Shown: positions 1-8,189 of the stretch, one piece after another | Layout of the letters: the number at the start of each line of letters is the position of its first letter | How positions within the stretch are numbered: the first letter of the stretch is position 1 | Source of the DNA: Pseudogulbenkiania ferrooxidans 2002 | GTDB taxonomy: Bacteria; Pseudomonadota; Gammaproteobacteria; Burkholderiales; Chromobacteriaceae | NCBI RefSeq assembly: GCF_000174355.1 | Contig: NZ_ACIS01000002.1 | Coordinates: 399,487-463,486, forward strand | Direction of reading: 5' to 3' | Length of the DNA stretch: 64,000 nucleotides | Position numbers and translations under genes: made by a program | The notes under the pieces: generated by a model | Database searches by the model: none | Told to the model about the DNA's origin: nothing | The model's input: only the letters and a program-made list of their open reading frames with translations

Positions 1-2460
1 GCCATCGACTTCGATCTCGTCGCCATCCTGCAGGGCATCGAGGATGCCGGGCAGGTTGACCACGGCCGGCAGGGCGAATTCACGGGCGACGATGGCACCG
101 TGCGAAAGGTAGCCGCCGGTTTCGACCACCAGCCCGCCCGCCCTCAGGAAGAGCGGCGTCCAGCCGGGATCGGTCGATGGCGCGACTAGAATCTCGCCGG
201 CCTGCAGGCGCCCGCCGTCGGAGGGATGGCGCAGAATGCGCGCCCGGCCCTGCACCCGCCCCGTGCCGGTGGCGACGCCGCGCCAACAATGGCTTCCGTC
301 GCTAGTGCTCAATGGCGAAGTCTTGGCTGGCAGCGTCGTCCCGGCCGCTTCGACCAACAGGAACTCCGGCGCCTCTTCCGCCTGCCACTGGCGGAACAGC
401 GCTTGCCGCGCCGCAATGCGCGCCTGCAGGCCTGCGGCGGGGGTCTTCCCGCTCATGGCGGCGCGCTCGGCTTCGGAAGGCAGCAGCCAGAAGACATCCT
501 CCGCCGCCCGCAGCCAACCCTGCGACTGCATCCAGGCGGCGGCGCCCAACCAGGCGTGCCGCACCGCGTCGAGATTGGCGATCAAGGCGCTGCGCGCCGC
601 CTCGCGCTGGTTGGATTCGCGATTGGCGGCCTTGACCAGGCCCTTGATGAACAGCGTTTTCCACAACGGCACATGTTGGCGCAGGCGTTGCCAGGCCGCG
701 TCGGCGGCGGCCTGCTGGCGCGCCGCTATCTCTTTCTCGTCGACCTGGGCCAGCGCCGGGAGTTGTTCGAGAATCGTCTCGGGCTGTTCGCGCCAGCGCG
801 GCGAGCCGATATAGGTCTCGTAATGACCGCGATGACCGTACTCGTCGAGAAAGGCGGCGAAAGCGCGGGCAAACTCGGGGTGGTCCTGCGGGCGGTGGCC
901 ACAGCGGGCCGCCAGGCGCGCCAGCGCCAGCAAGGCGTAGCCCTGCTGCGCCGTGACACTGGCGTCGCCTCCCGCCAGCAGGGCGGCGCCGAGCGCCGCT
1001 CCTTCGCCAGGGAAGGTTTTTTCCAGTGTCTCGACCAAGAGGGACAGGCTGCCGCCCCCCGAGCCTTGCAGGAACAGCAGATCGACTTCCTCGCGCGCCG
1101 GCCTGCTGAGGCGGTAAAGCCGTTCGCGCCAGCCCTCCGCATTGCAGGGTGGCGTCTGGCCCAAGGCCTGGCGGGCGCTTGCCCGTATCCGGGCGATCGC
1201 CGCTTCGCCGCGCCGGCGTGTGGCTGGGGTGCCAAGGGCATAGCGCAGGATGCGCCCCAAGCGCCGCAACCGGGTGCCGAACGTAGGTGGTGTGATGACA
1301 ACCACCGGCTGATGGCCGCCCAGTAACGCATTGAAATGCTCGGGGGTCAGTCCAATGGCGTCCCAGCCTTCCCACTGCAGGATGGCCGCTTCAAGGTAGA
1401 GCCGGCCGTGAAACAGCCCGGCGCGCTGGACCCCCGGCAACAGCGGGTAGCCGGCGAGCTTCCAGCCCTGCTCCAGCAGGTGGTTGACGCCGCGCCGGGA
1501 GAAGTTCCAGTCCATCGGCTGCAGCGGCTCGGGCATGATTTCGCAGGTATTGCCGCGCGTCCAGATCGCCGGCTGACCTTGCAGCGCGGCGTAGGTATGA
1601 CGAGGGCGCCGCGTCACCGGCCGTGCCTGGGCCAGCCAGAAGCGTGTGCCGTCCCAGACCCATTCAAGATCGTAGAAAGGCGCGACGAAATCGAGCGCAA
1701 CGGCGGCGTCTCGCAACAAGGCGGCCAGCGCTTCGGCTTGCGCGGTATCGAAGACGGAAGCCGAGGCCTTGCTCGCGGGGACCGCTACGCGCACCGTGCC
1801 CCCGCCCGCAGCGCTCACGCTCATCGTCGCCTTGCTGCCTTGGCGGCGCTCGATCAGGCGCCAGATGTCGCTCGTATCCTCGGCGAAAACGTACTCGTCG
1901 CCCGCTGCCTCGCCGCCCACCAGCGACTCGCCCAGCCCCCAGTTGGCATGCACGATCAGGCGATCCTCGCGGCCGCTGACGGGGTCGCAGGTGAACGCGA
2001 TGCCGGATGCCTCGGCGGCGAGCAGCGGCATCACGATCACCGCCATCGTTGCCGGCTGCCGTTGGCCGATACCCTGGCGATAGGCGCTTGCCGTCTCGCT
2101 GTCGAGCGAGCTCCAGACCTCGGCGATGGCCGCCAGCAACGCAGGCAGGCCACGCACATTGAGGCATGAGCGATAGATACCGGCGAACGAGGCCAGCGCC
2201 GAATCCTCGCCCACCGCCGACGAGCGCACGGCGAGCGGGCGGTCGAGCCAGCCCCGTTCGGCCAACGTTGAGGCCAGCTGCGACGCCAGTTCCTCCGGAA
2301 ACGCGCCGTGCCGGGCCTCGCTCCAGCACGCCGGAATCGTGACGAAATCCGGTACCGGCAGGCCGAAATGGCGCAACTGCGCGAGTTGCCAGGCCTTGCC
2401 GCCGACGGCGGTGGCGCCCAGCGCGAGGCTCTCTGCTTCATTGATGATGGCCGCCGTCAT
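1..2460 (-). CDS. Rifampicin phosphotransferase-like PEP-utilizing enzyme, 3' end outside window
   Basis: One uninterrupted reading frame runs from ATG at 2460 off the left edge (820 codons seen). The N-terminus (GGKAWQLAQLRHFGLPVPDF) is a pyruvate-phosphate-dikinase/PEP-synthase ATP-grasp domain, about residues 1-320. A long, mostly helical middle follows. The swivelling phospho-histidine domain comes last (GGYLSHGAIVAREF, His787). True PEP synthase has the His domain near residue 420, before a PEP-binding barrel. His at 787 with little room left matches the order of rifampicin phosphotransferase (about 865 residues). It would move a phosphate from ATP via His to an acceptor; whether that acceptor is a drug is unproven. 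The start overlaps the TetR stop as ATGA, so the two are co-transcribed and translationally coupled. Confidence 0.8.
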   Translation of the reverse strand, partial: MTAAIINEAESLALGATAVGGKAWQLAQLRHFGLPVPDFVTIPACWSEARHGAFPEELASQLASTLAERGWLDRPLAVRSSAVGEDSALASFAGIYRSCLNVRGLPALLAAIAEVWSSLDSETASAYRQGIGQRQPATMAVIVMPLLAAEASGIAFTCDPVSGREDRLIVHANWGLGESLVGGEAAGDEYVFAEDTSDIWRLIERRQGSKATMSVSAAGGGTVRVAVPASKASASVFDTAQAEALAALLRDAAVALDFVAPFYDLEWVWDGTRFWLAQARPVTRRPRHTYAALQGQPAIWTRGNTCEIMPEPLQPMDWNFSRRGVNHLLEQGWKLAGYPLLPGVQRAGLFHGRLYLEAAILQWEGWDAIGLTPEHFNALLGGHQPVVVITPPTFGTRLRRLGRILRYALGTPATRRRGEAAIARIRASARQALGQTPPCNAEGWRERLYRLSRPAREEVDLLFLQGSGGGSLSLLVETLEKTFPGEGAALGAALLAGGDASVTAQQGYALLALARLAARCGHRPQDHPEFARAFAAFLDEYGHRGHYETYIGSPRWREQPETILEQLPALAQVDEKEIAARQQAAADAAWQRLRQHVPLWKTLFIKGLVKAANRESNQREAARSALIANLDAVRHAWLGAAAWMQSQGWLRAAEDVFWLLPSEAERAAMSGKTPAAGLQARIAARQALFRQWQAEEAPEFLLVEAAGTTLPAKTSPLSTSDGSHCWRGVATGTGRVQGRARILRHPSDGGRLQAGEILVAPSTDPGWTPLFLRAGGLVVETGGYLSHGAIVAREFALPAVVNLPGILDALQDGDEIEVDG

Positions 2461-3107
2461 GCCCGCACCTCCAGGCCGCCGAAGAAGACATCGAGCATGC
2501 TCTCGAACTCGTCGGGCAGCGAGGGCGCCGCCTCGGTCAGCCAGCGCAGCAGTGCAGCGAGATAGAGGAATTCGAGGTACACCGCCAGCACCGAGGCGCT
2601 GACGTCCTGGCGGAAACAGCCGGCCGCCTGGCCGTCGGCGATCAGGGCCGCGAAGATGCGCTCCAGACCGCTGCGCTGGCGCTCATCGTTCGGATGGCGC
2701 GGCTCGGCCAGACGGTATTGCACGTAGGGCAGCAGGTAGCGGCGGTGTGGTTCCGACCACTCGGCGCTCAGCGCGAAGAACCGGCGCAGGCGGGCCGCGC
2801 CGGGCGCTTCGGCCTGGATCACCGGCGCCAGGCCGGCCTGGCCTTCGCGCAATTCACGGTGGAAGCGATGGCGAAGCAGCGCCTCCTTGACCGGGAAGTG
2901 CTTGTACAAGGTGCCCTTGGCGACATCGGCGGCCTCGGCGATGCGCTCCATGGTCACCGCTTCGTAGCCTTCTGCCTCGAACAAGGCCCAGGCGGTGTCG
3001 GCGAGATGGTCGAGTTGTTGCTGGCGCTTGCGTTCGCGCCGGCCGGTTTGCGCCGCCGACGGTTCGTCTGGCGTCGGGACGACGGAGTTGGACAGGTTGC
3101 CGGGCAT
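2457..3107 (-). CDS. TetR/AcrR-family repressor
   Basis: 216 residues. The N-terminal helix-turn-helix (about residues 28-75, core TMERIAEAADVAKGTLYKHF) is typical of TetR/AcrR repressors. The remaining ~140 residues are a variable helical ligand-binding domain. The first ~25 residues are polar and precede a basic RRERKRQQQL stretch. Its stop overlaps the start of the downstream PEP-utilizing enzyme, so it most likely controls that enzyme and itself, responding to the compound the enzyme acts on. The ligand cannot be read from sequence. Confidence 0.9.
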   Translation of the reverse strand: MPGNLSNSVVPTPDEPSAAQTGRRERKRQQQLDHLADTAWALFEAEGYEAVTMERIAEAADVAKGTLYKHFPVKEALLRHRFHRELREGQAGLAPVIQAEAPGAARLRRFFALSAEWSEPHRRYLLPYVQYRLAEPRHPNDERQRSGLERIFAALIADGQAAGCFRQDVSASVLAVYLEFLYLAALLRWLTEAAPSLPDEFESMLDVFFGGLEVRA

Positions 3108-3127
3108 GGTGGCACCCTCAAGACAAT

Positions 3128-3142
3128 ATAGACGACATCTAT
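3128..3142. promoter_or_regulatory. Candidate TetR operator (inverted repeat)
   Basis: ATAGA-N5-TCTAT is a perfect 5-5-5 dyad located 21 bp before the TetR start codon, in an A/T-rich stretch between the TetR gene and the divergent LysR gene. Position and symmetry fit an autoregulatory operator. It is short, so chance is possible. Confidence 0.4.
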
Positions 3143-3261
3143 TTTTATACGACGTTCAGTTTTTATCAAGTCCACGCAACCATGCCACCCACTACCCTCG
3201 AAAACCGGCATCGGAATTCATGGAAATTGCCATGACACGGCTTCTTTCATAACATCGGGCT

Positions 3262-4209
3262 ATGGAAAAGGATCGTTTCACCAGCCGCATCCGGCTGCGC
3301 CACCTGCATTGCTTCGTCGCCGTGGCCCAGGAGCAGAACCTGGGACGTGCCGCGGCACGCCTGATGTTGAGCCAGCCGGCGGTCTCGAAGACCCTGGCCG
3401 AGCTGGAGGAGATCGCCGGCGCGCGGCTGTTCGAACGCGGGCGCCTGGGTGCCACGCTGACGCAAGACGGCGAGGCGTTTCTGGTGCATGCGGTCGCGGT
3501 GCTCGACACCCTGGGCGCGGCGGGGCGCGCCGTGAGCAAGCATGACGCCCCGTCGCCGACCCTGCTGCGAGTCGGCGCCCTGCCGACCGTGGCGATCGAC
3601 CTGCTGCCGCTGGCGCTGGGCGAGTTTCGCGCCCAACGCCCGCACACCTCGGTACAGGTGCAGACCGCCGCCAACGCCCCGCTGCTGGCCAGCCTCAAGG
3701 CGGGCGAATACGATCTGGCGATCGGCCGCATGGCCGATCCGGAAATGATGGTGGGTTTGAGCTTCGAACTACTCTACGTCGAACCGATGATCATGGTGAC
3801 CCGGCCCGGCCACCCGCTGCAGTCCGACCATCCGCCGTCGCTCGAGGCGGTGCTCGATTACCCGCTGATCGTCTCACCCAAGGGCACGATTCCGCGCCAC
3901 AACACCGAGAGTTTCCTGCAATCGCGCGGCCTGCGCCTGCCCGAGAGCCTGGTCGAGACCTTGTCGGTGTCGCTGGCGCGGCTGATGGCGCTGCGCTTCG
4001 ATTACGTGTGGTTCATTTCGGCGGGGGCGGTGCGCGACGACCTGGAGCGGGGCCTGCTCGCGCGCCTGCCCCTGGCCACCGGCGGCACCGAAGAGCCGGT
4101 GGGGCTGCTGACGCGAAGCGAGGGCCGGCTGTCGATGCCGGCCCAGGAGTTGATCGCCACCATCCGCGATTCGGCGGCGCGGCAACGCGAGCGTCTGAAG
4201 GGCCAGTAA
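3262..4209 (+). CDS. pcaQ: LysR-family regulator, PcaQ-like
   Basis: 315 residues with an N-terminal winged helix-turn-helix (about 12-70, with NLGRAAARLMLSQPAVSKTLAELE) and a periplasmic-binding-type effector domain starting near residue 92 (LRVGALPTVAIDLLPLAL). The wording of this region resembles PcaQ, the LysR activator of protocatechuate genes in alphaproteobacteria, whose effector is beta-carboxy-cis,cis-muconate. The pca genes start 1.3 kb downstream but are on the other strand, with UspA and TerC between. No clear Shine-Dalgarno is seen before ATG 3262. Membership of the LysR family is certain; the PcaQ assignment is moderate, because the pca promoters here carry sites for a different, IclR-type regulator. 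Confidence 0.7.
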   Translation: MEKDRFTSRIRLRHLHCFVAVAQEQNLGRAAARLMLSQPAVSKTLAELEEIAGARLFERGRLGATLTQDGEAFLVHAVAVLDTLGAAGRAVSKHDAPSPTLLRVGALPTVAIDLLPLALGEFRAQRPHTSVQVQTAANAPLLASLKAGEYDLAIGRMADPEMMVGLSFELLYVEPMIMVTRPGHPLQSDHPPSLEAVLDYPLIVSPKGTIPRHNTESFLQSRGLRLPESLVETLSVSLARLMALRFDYVWFISAGAVRDDLERGLLARLPLATGGTEEPVGLLTRSEGRLSMPAQELIATIRDSAARQRERLKGQ

Positions 4210-4288
4210 TAAGCCCCCGCCGGATGCCTCGTTGGCTCCCGACGGGGCTTCGTCAGTATCGAGACGGCAGGCTGCCGGCGGCGCTCGC

Positions 4289-4717
4289 CTACTTCGCCAC
4301 GGTCACCGGGACGTCAGCCAGCCGGATCACTTCCGACGTCACCGAGCCCAGCAGCAGATGGCCGATCCCGCTGTGGCCGTGCGAACCCATGACGATGGTG
4401 TCGATGCCGCGTTCGCGCGCGAACTGGGTGATGGTTTGCGCGCTATGCCCCACCGCGACGTGCACCGTGCAAGGGACGCCGGCCTGTTCCAGCCGCTCGC
4501 GCCCGGCCTTGAGCGCCGCCTGGCCTTGTTCGCGGTAATACTCCTGCAGATCCTCGTGGCTGATGAACATGCGCACGTGGCCGGATTCGAGCGGTATCTG
4601 CACGTTGAGCAGATGGACGTCCAGATCGCTCGCGGCGGCATGCAGCCGAAGGAGGTAATCGATGGCGCGCAGCGACGGCTCGGAGCCGTCCAGTGCCACC
4701 AGAATTCGCATCGTCAT
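4289..4717 (-). CDS. Universal stress protein (UspA family)
   Basis: 142 residues, the usual size of a single-domain Usp. It opens with the beta-strand and Asp of the nucleotide pocket (MRILVALDGSEPS) and ends with the ATP-binding signature G-2x-G-9x-G-S (MGSHGHSGIGHLLLGS). It lies 15 bp downstream of the TerC-like gene on the same strand and is probably co-transcribed with it. It converges on the LysR gene. A general stress or metal-stress role is likely; no specific ligand can be named. Confidence 0.92.
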   Translation of the reverse strand: MTMRILVALDGSEPSLRAIDYLLRLHAAASDLDVHLLNVQIPLESGHVRMFISHEDLQEYYREQGQAALKAGRERLEQAGVPCTVHVAVGHSAQTITQFARERGIDTIVMGSHGHSGIGHLLLGSVTSEVIRLADVPVTVAK

Positions 4718-4732
4718 GACAGATTCCCCCGA

Positions 4733-5470
4733 TTAGTCTTTGCCGCTGCGCGGTGTCTCGCCGCTCAGCGCAATCTCGTTAAGCGGTGCGGCGGCAGCGC
4801 GTTTTGCCAGCTGCGTGCCGACAGCCACCACCAGCACCGCACCCACCGAGCCCGAGAGGTAGTGCAACCAGTGCGGTGCGTCCGCCAGGTACGGCTTGAC
4901 CATCACGTCGCCCAGCACCATGTCGCCGGCGATCCAGCCCAACAGCGCCGCGCCCAGCGTGATCACCACCGGGAAGCGGTCCATCAGCTTGAGCACGAAC
5001 TGGCTGCCCCAGACGATGATGGGAATGCTGATGGCGATACCGAACGCCACCAGACCCAGCTCGCCCTTGGCGGCGCCGGCCACGGCGATGACATTGTCCA
5101 GGCTCATCACGGCGTCGGCCACGATGATGGTCTTGATGGCGCCCAACAGATGGGTGCTGCCTTGGACGTTGGCGTGGCCGTCGTCGTCTTCCGGCTGCAG
5201 CAGCTTGACGCCGATCCACAGCAACAGCAGCGCGCCCCCCACCTTCAGCAAGGGCAGAGCCAAGAGCTGCAGCGCGAAGAAGATCAGCACGATGCGCAGG
5301 GCGACAGCGCCGGCCACGCCCCACAGGATGCCTTTGCGGCGCTGCGCTTCGGGTAGTTTGCGGCAGGCCAGCGCGATCACCACGGCGTTGTCGCCGCCCA
5401 GCAGGATGTCGATGGCGACGATCTGCGCCACCGAGAGCCAGAAGCTGGCCTCGAACAAGAATTCCGGCAT
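4733..5470 (-). CDS. TerC/YjbE-family integral membrane protein
   Basis: 245 residues from ATG 5470 (MPEFLFEASFWL). The frame extends further upstream, but that part is not conserved-looking and crosses the preceding terminator. About seven hydrophobic segments are present. Acidic residues sit in the membrane motifs typical of the family: DILLGGDNAVVIAL near the start and a repeat-like DAVMSLDNVIAVAGAA in the second half. TerC/YjbE/MntX-type proteins are proposed metal (Mn2+) exporters or metallation factors at the inner membrane. It is the first gene of a two-gene unit with the Usp gene. Confidence 0.88.
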   Translation of the reverse strand: MPEFLFEASFWLSVAQIVAIDILLGGDNAVVIALACRKLPEAQRRKGILWGVAGAVALRIVLIFFALQLLALPLLKVGGALLLLWIGVKLLQPEDDDGHANVQGSTHLLGAIKTIIVADAVMSLDNVIAVAGAAKGELGLVAFGIAISIPIIVWGSQFVLKLMDRFPVVITLGAALLGWIAGDMVLGDVMVKPYLADAPHWLHYLSGSVGAVLVVAVGTQLAKRAAAAPLNEIALSGETPRSGKD

Positions 5471-5509
5471 GACGTCTCCTCTGACGGTGTTTGGAGCGGA
5501 AAGACAATG

Positions 5510-5532
5510 AAGCCGGGCACAAGGCCCGGCTT
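5510..5532 (-). terminator. Terminator after the pcaBDC genes
   Basis: A perfect 9-bp stem (AAGCCGGGC / GCCCGGCTT) with a 5-nt loop lies 28 bp beyond the pcaC stop on the minus strand, followed by a T-containing tail (CATTGTCTTT). It should end the pca transcript before the TerC gene, whose start is 40 bp further on. Confidence 0.65.
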
Positions 5533-5560
5533 CTCCCATGACGCGATGATACCGGAGCGG

Positions 5561-5947
5561 TTAGCCCTGCGCCTCCATCTCGGCGAACACCGCTTCGGCC
5601 AGATGGAAGGCGGCGTTGGCGGCGGGCAGGCCGCAATAGATGCCGGACTGCATCAGGACTTCCTTCAGCTCGTCGCGCGTCACGCCGTTATTAAACGCGG
5701 CCTTCAGGTGCATGCGCAACTCGTCTTCGCGGTTGAGCGCGATCAGCATGGCGATGGTGATCAGGCTGCGGCTGTGGCGCGGCAGGCCGGGGCGGGTCCA
5801 GATGTCGCCCCAGGCGTAGCGCGTGATGAACTCCTGGAATTCGGTGTTGAAGTCGTTGCGCTTGGTCAGGGTGCGGTCGACGTGGGCGTCGCCCAGCACG
5901 GCGCGGCGCACCGTCATCCCGTTTTCGTAGCGGTCTTTTTCGTCCAT
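5561..5947 (-). CDS. pcaC: 4-carboxymuconolactone decarboxylase
   Basis: 128 residues, the standard length of PcaC. It converts gamma-carboxymuconolactone to beta-ketoadipate enol-lactone in the protocatechuate pathway. The CMD fold is recognisable from N-terminal RRAVLGDAHVDRTL, from the WGDIWTRPGLPRHSRSLITIAMLIAL segment (split as WGDIWTRPGL and RSLITIAMLIAL) and from the final HLAEAVFAE helix. It is the last gene of the pcaB-D-C unit, 35 bp after pcaD, followed by a terminator. No damage is seen. Confidence 0.97.
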   Translation of the reverse strand: MDEKDRYENGMTVRRAVLGDAHVDRTLTKRNDFNTEFQEFITRYAWGDIWTRPGLPRHSRSLITIAMLIALNREDELRMHLKAAFNNGVTRDELKEVLMQSGIYCGLPAANAAFHLAEAVFAEMEAQG

Positions 5948-5982
5948 GTTGCTATCTTCCTTGTTCTGGGCGCTGCGCCGGC

Positions 5983-6762
5983 TCAGGCGAGCAGGAAATC
6001 GAGCACGGCACGGTTGAAGTCGGCGGCGGCCTCGACGTTGGAGAGGTGGGAGGCGTCGAGGTCGACGCGGGCGGCACCCGCCACGTGGCTGGCGATGAAG
6101 TCGGCGTCGAGCGGGGTGGTCACCGGGTCGAAGCGGCCGCCCACCGACAGCGTCGGCACCGGGATGGTGGCGATGACCTCGCGCAGGTCGGCGTCGGCCA
6201 GTGCCTCGCAGCAGCCGGCGTAGCCTTGCGGCGGCGAGTTGCGCAACTGGGCGATCAGCGCCTCGACCACCGTCGGCTGGGCCGCGACGAAACCAGGGGT
6301 GAACCAGCGCCCGGCGGCGCCGGCGGCCACTTCGGCCATGCCTTGCTCACGCACCAGCGCGGCGCGCGACTGCCAGCCCTCGGCAGTGCCGATGCGCGCG
6401 GCGGTGTTGCACACCACCAGCTTGCCCAGACGCTCCGGGGCGTAAACGCCGAGCCATTGCCCGGTCAGGCCCCCCATCGAGATGCCGCAGAAATGCGCGC
6501 GCTCGATGCCGAGCCCGTCGAGCAACGCGACCACGTCACGACCAAGGCGCTCCAGGGTGTACGGTGTCGTGCCCACGTCGCTGCCGCCATGGCCGCGGCT
6601 GTCGTAGCGCAGCACGCGGAAGTGCTGGGCGAAGGCGTCGACCTGCGGCTGCCACATATCGAGGGTGGTGCCGAGCGAGTTGGAGAAGACCAGCACCGGC
6701 GCGTCGGCCGGGCCGTCGAAACGGTAGTGGAAGCGGGTGTTGTCGATATCGAGGTAAGGCAT
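5983..6762 (-). CDS. pcaD: 3-oxoadipate enol-lactonase
   Basis: 259-residue alpha/beta hydrolase. The nucleophile elbow GISMGG is visible in the first third, the Asp region in FDPVTTPLDADF, and the catalytic His near the C-terminus (DASHLSNVEAAADF). It hydrolyses beta-ketoadipate enol-lactone to beta-ketoadipate. Its ATG (6762) follows the pcaB stop directly, so the two are translationally coupled. Length and order (B-D-C) match other pca operons. Confidence 0.97.
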   Translation of the reverse strand: MPYLDIDNTRFHYRFDGPADAPVLVFSNSLGTTLDMWQPQVDAFAQHFRVLRYDSRGHGGSDVGTTPYTLERLGRDVVALLDGLGIERAHFCGISMGGLTGQWLGVYAPERLGKLVVCNTAARIGTAEGWQSRAALVREQGMAEVAAGAAGRWFTPGFVAAQPTVVEALIAQLRNSPPQGYAGCCEALADADLREVIATIPVPTLSVGGRFDPVTTPLDADFIASHVAGAARVDLDASHLSNVEAAADFNRAVLDFLLA

Positions 6763-8103
6763 CTAGTGATCTCCGGCACGTTCGAGGACGCGTTGGATGA
6801 AAGCGTCGGCCACGCCGACGGCGTTGAGCGGGTCGAGCAGACGGTCGAGGTCGGTCAGGCTCAGGTGGGCGAGGACGCGTTCGTCTTCCGCCAGCACCGC
6901 CTTGAGGTGACGGCCCTGCTCGCTCGCCTCGCGGCACTTGGCTTCGATCAGCTTGTGTGCTTCGAGCCGACCAAGCGGCTCGCCCAGTGCCATCGTCACC
7001 GCCTCGGCCATGATCAGGCCGCCGGTCTTGTCGAGATTGGCGCGCATGGTGTCGGCGCGCACTTCCATGCCTTCGACCAGTTCGGCGCTCACCGCCAGGG
7101 CGCCGGCCGACAGCCCGATCAGCTCGGGCAGCGCTTCCCATTCGGCGTGCCAGCCGCCGAGGCCGCGCTCGTGTTCCTGCACCATCGCCGAAAACACCGT
7201 GCCGACCAGTGCCGGCACGCGCACGGCGGCGGACAGCACGATGGCGGAGCTGACCGGGTTGCGCTTGTGCGGCATCGTCGACGAACCGCCCCGCCCGGCC
7301 CCAGCCGGCTCGAACACTTCGGCCACGTCGGTCTGCATCAAGAGCGACACGTCGCGCGCCAGCTTGCCCAGCACGCCGGTCAGCGAGCCGAACCAGGCAG
7401 CCACTTCGGCGATGCGGTCGCGCTGGCCGTGCCACGGCGTGGCGGGCAGGGTCAGCTCCAGTTCTTCGGCCAACCTTTGCGCCACCGCGAGGCCCGTATC
7501 GCCCAGCGACGCCAGCGTGCCGGCGGCGCCGCCGAACTGCACGGCCAGCACGCGCGGCTTGAGCTCGGCCAGGCGCTCGCGCTGGCGCAGCAGCGCGTCG
7601 AGGGTGCCGGCAAGCTTGAGCCCGAAAGTGGTGGGCAGCGCGTGCTGCATCCAGGTGCGCCCGACCATCACGGTGTGGCGGTGCTCGGCCACGCGCCGCG
7701 CCAGCGCCGCGATCAGTCGATCCAGATCGGCCTCGACAGCGAGCAGCGCCTGCTTCAATTGCAACACGAAGCCGCTATCGATGGCGTCCTGGCTGGTGGC
7801 GCCCCAGTGCACGAAGCGCGCCGCGGCCGCGTCGTCGGCCTTCACCCGCGCCGTCAGGTGCTTGACCAGGGGAATCGCCAGGTTGCCGGCGCGCGCGGCG
7901 TCGGCGGCGATGCCATCCAGGTCCAGCCGCTCGGCACGGCAGGCCGCCTCGATCGCCGGCACCGCGGCCGGCGGAATCACGCCGACCGCCGCTTCGGCAC
8001 GCGCCAGCGCCGCCTCGAAGTCGAGCATGCCCTGCACCGTGGCGGCGTCGCTGAAGACGGCCTGGCATGCGCTACCCCGGAACAAGGGGTCCAGGAGTTT
8101 CAT
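6763..8103 (-). CDS. pcaB: 3-carboxy-cis,cis-muconate cycloisomerase
   Basis: 446 residues of the fumarase/aspartase superfamily, with the signature loop GSSTMPHKRNP and the upstream HWGATSQDAIDSG segment. It closes beta-carboxy-cis,cis-muconate to gamma-carboxymuconolactone, directly after ring cleavage by protocatechuate 3,4-dioxygenase. It is the first gene after an intergenic hairpin terminator that separates it from pcaF, so it may rely on read-through or its own weak promoter. The dioxygenase genes pcaHG, often adjacent, are absent. Confidence 0.96.
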   Translation of the reverse strand: MKLLDPLFRGSACQAVFSDAATVQGMLDFEAALARAEAAVGVIPPAAVPAIEAACRAERLDLDGIAADAARAGNLAIPLVKHLTARVKADDAAAARFVHWGATSQDAIDSGFVLQLKQALLAVEADLDRLIAALARRVAEHRHTVMVGRTWMQHALPTTFGLKLAGTLDALLRQRERLAELKPRVLAVQFGGAAGTLASLGDTGLAVAQRLAEELELTLPATPWHGQRDRIAEVAAWFGSLTGVLGKLARDVSLLMQTDVAEVFEPAGAGRGGSSTMPHKRNPVSSAIVLSAAVRVPALVGTVFSAMVQEHERGLGGWHAEWEALPELIGLSAGALAVSAELVEGMEVRADTMRANLDKTGGLIMAEAVTMALGEPLGRLEAHKLIEAKCREASEQGRHLKAVLAEDERVLAHLSLTDLDRLLDPLNAVGVADAFIQRVLERAGDH

Positions 8104-8118
8104 TCTTGGCTTTCCTTG

Positions 8119-8160
8119 AAAAAGCCGACAGGCCCGACCGGTTTGGGCGAGCCTGTCGGC
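8119..8160 (-). terminator. Hairpin terminator between pcaF and pcaB
   Basis: On the minus strand a perfect 10-bp stem (GCCGACAGGC / GCCTGTCGGC, arms at 8124-8133 and 8151-8160) is followed directly by TTTTT (complement of 8119-8123). It sits in the 86-bp gap inside an otherwise same-strand pca cluster and would attenuate transcription entering pcaBDC. Confidence 0.75.
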
Positions 8161-8189
8161 GTCGTTTCAACGGGCTTTCGCCCTAAACA

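Noticed and set aside
226..2169. Long plus-strand open frames opposite the PEP-utilizing enzyme
   Set aside because: Arg/Gly/Ala-rich products with no family likeness; the minus strand has one coherent enzyme across the whole stretch.
5471..5560. Manganese (yybP-ykoY) riboswitch before the TerC gene
   Set aside because: Only 40 bp lie between the pca terminator and the TerC start, too little for the riboswitch.
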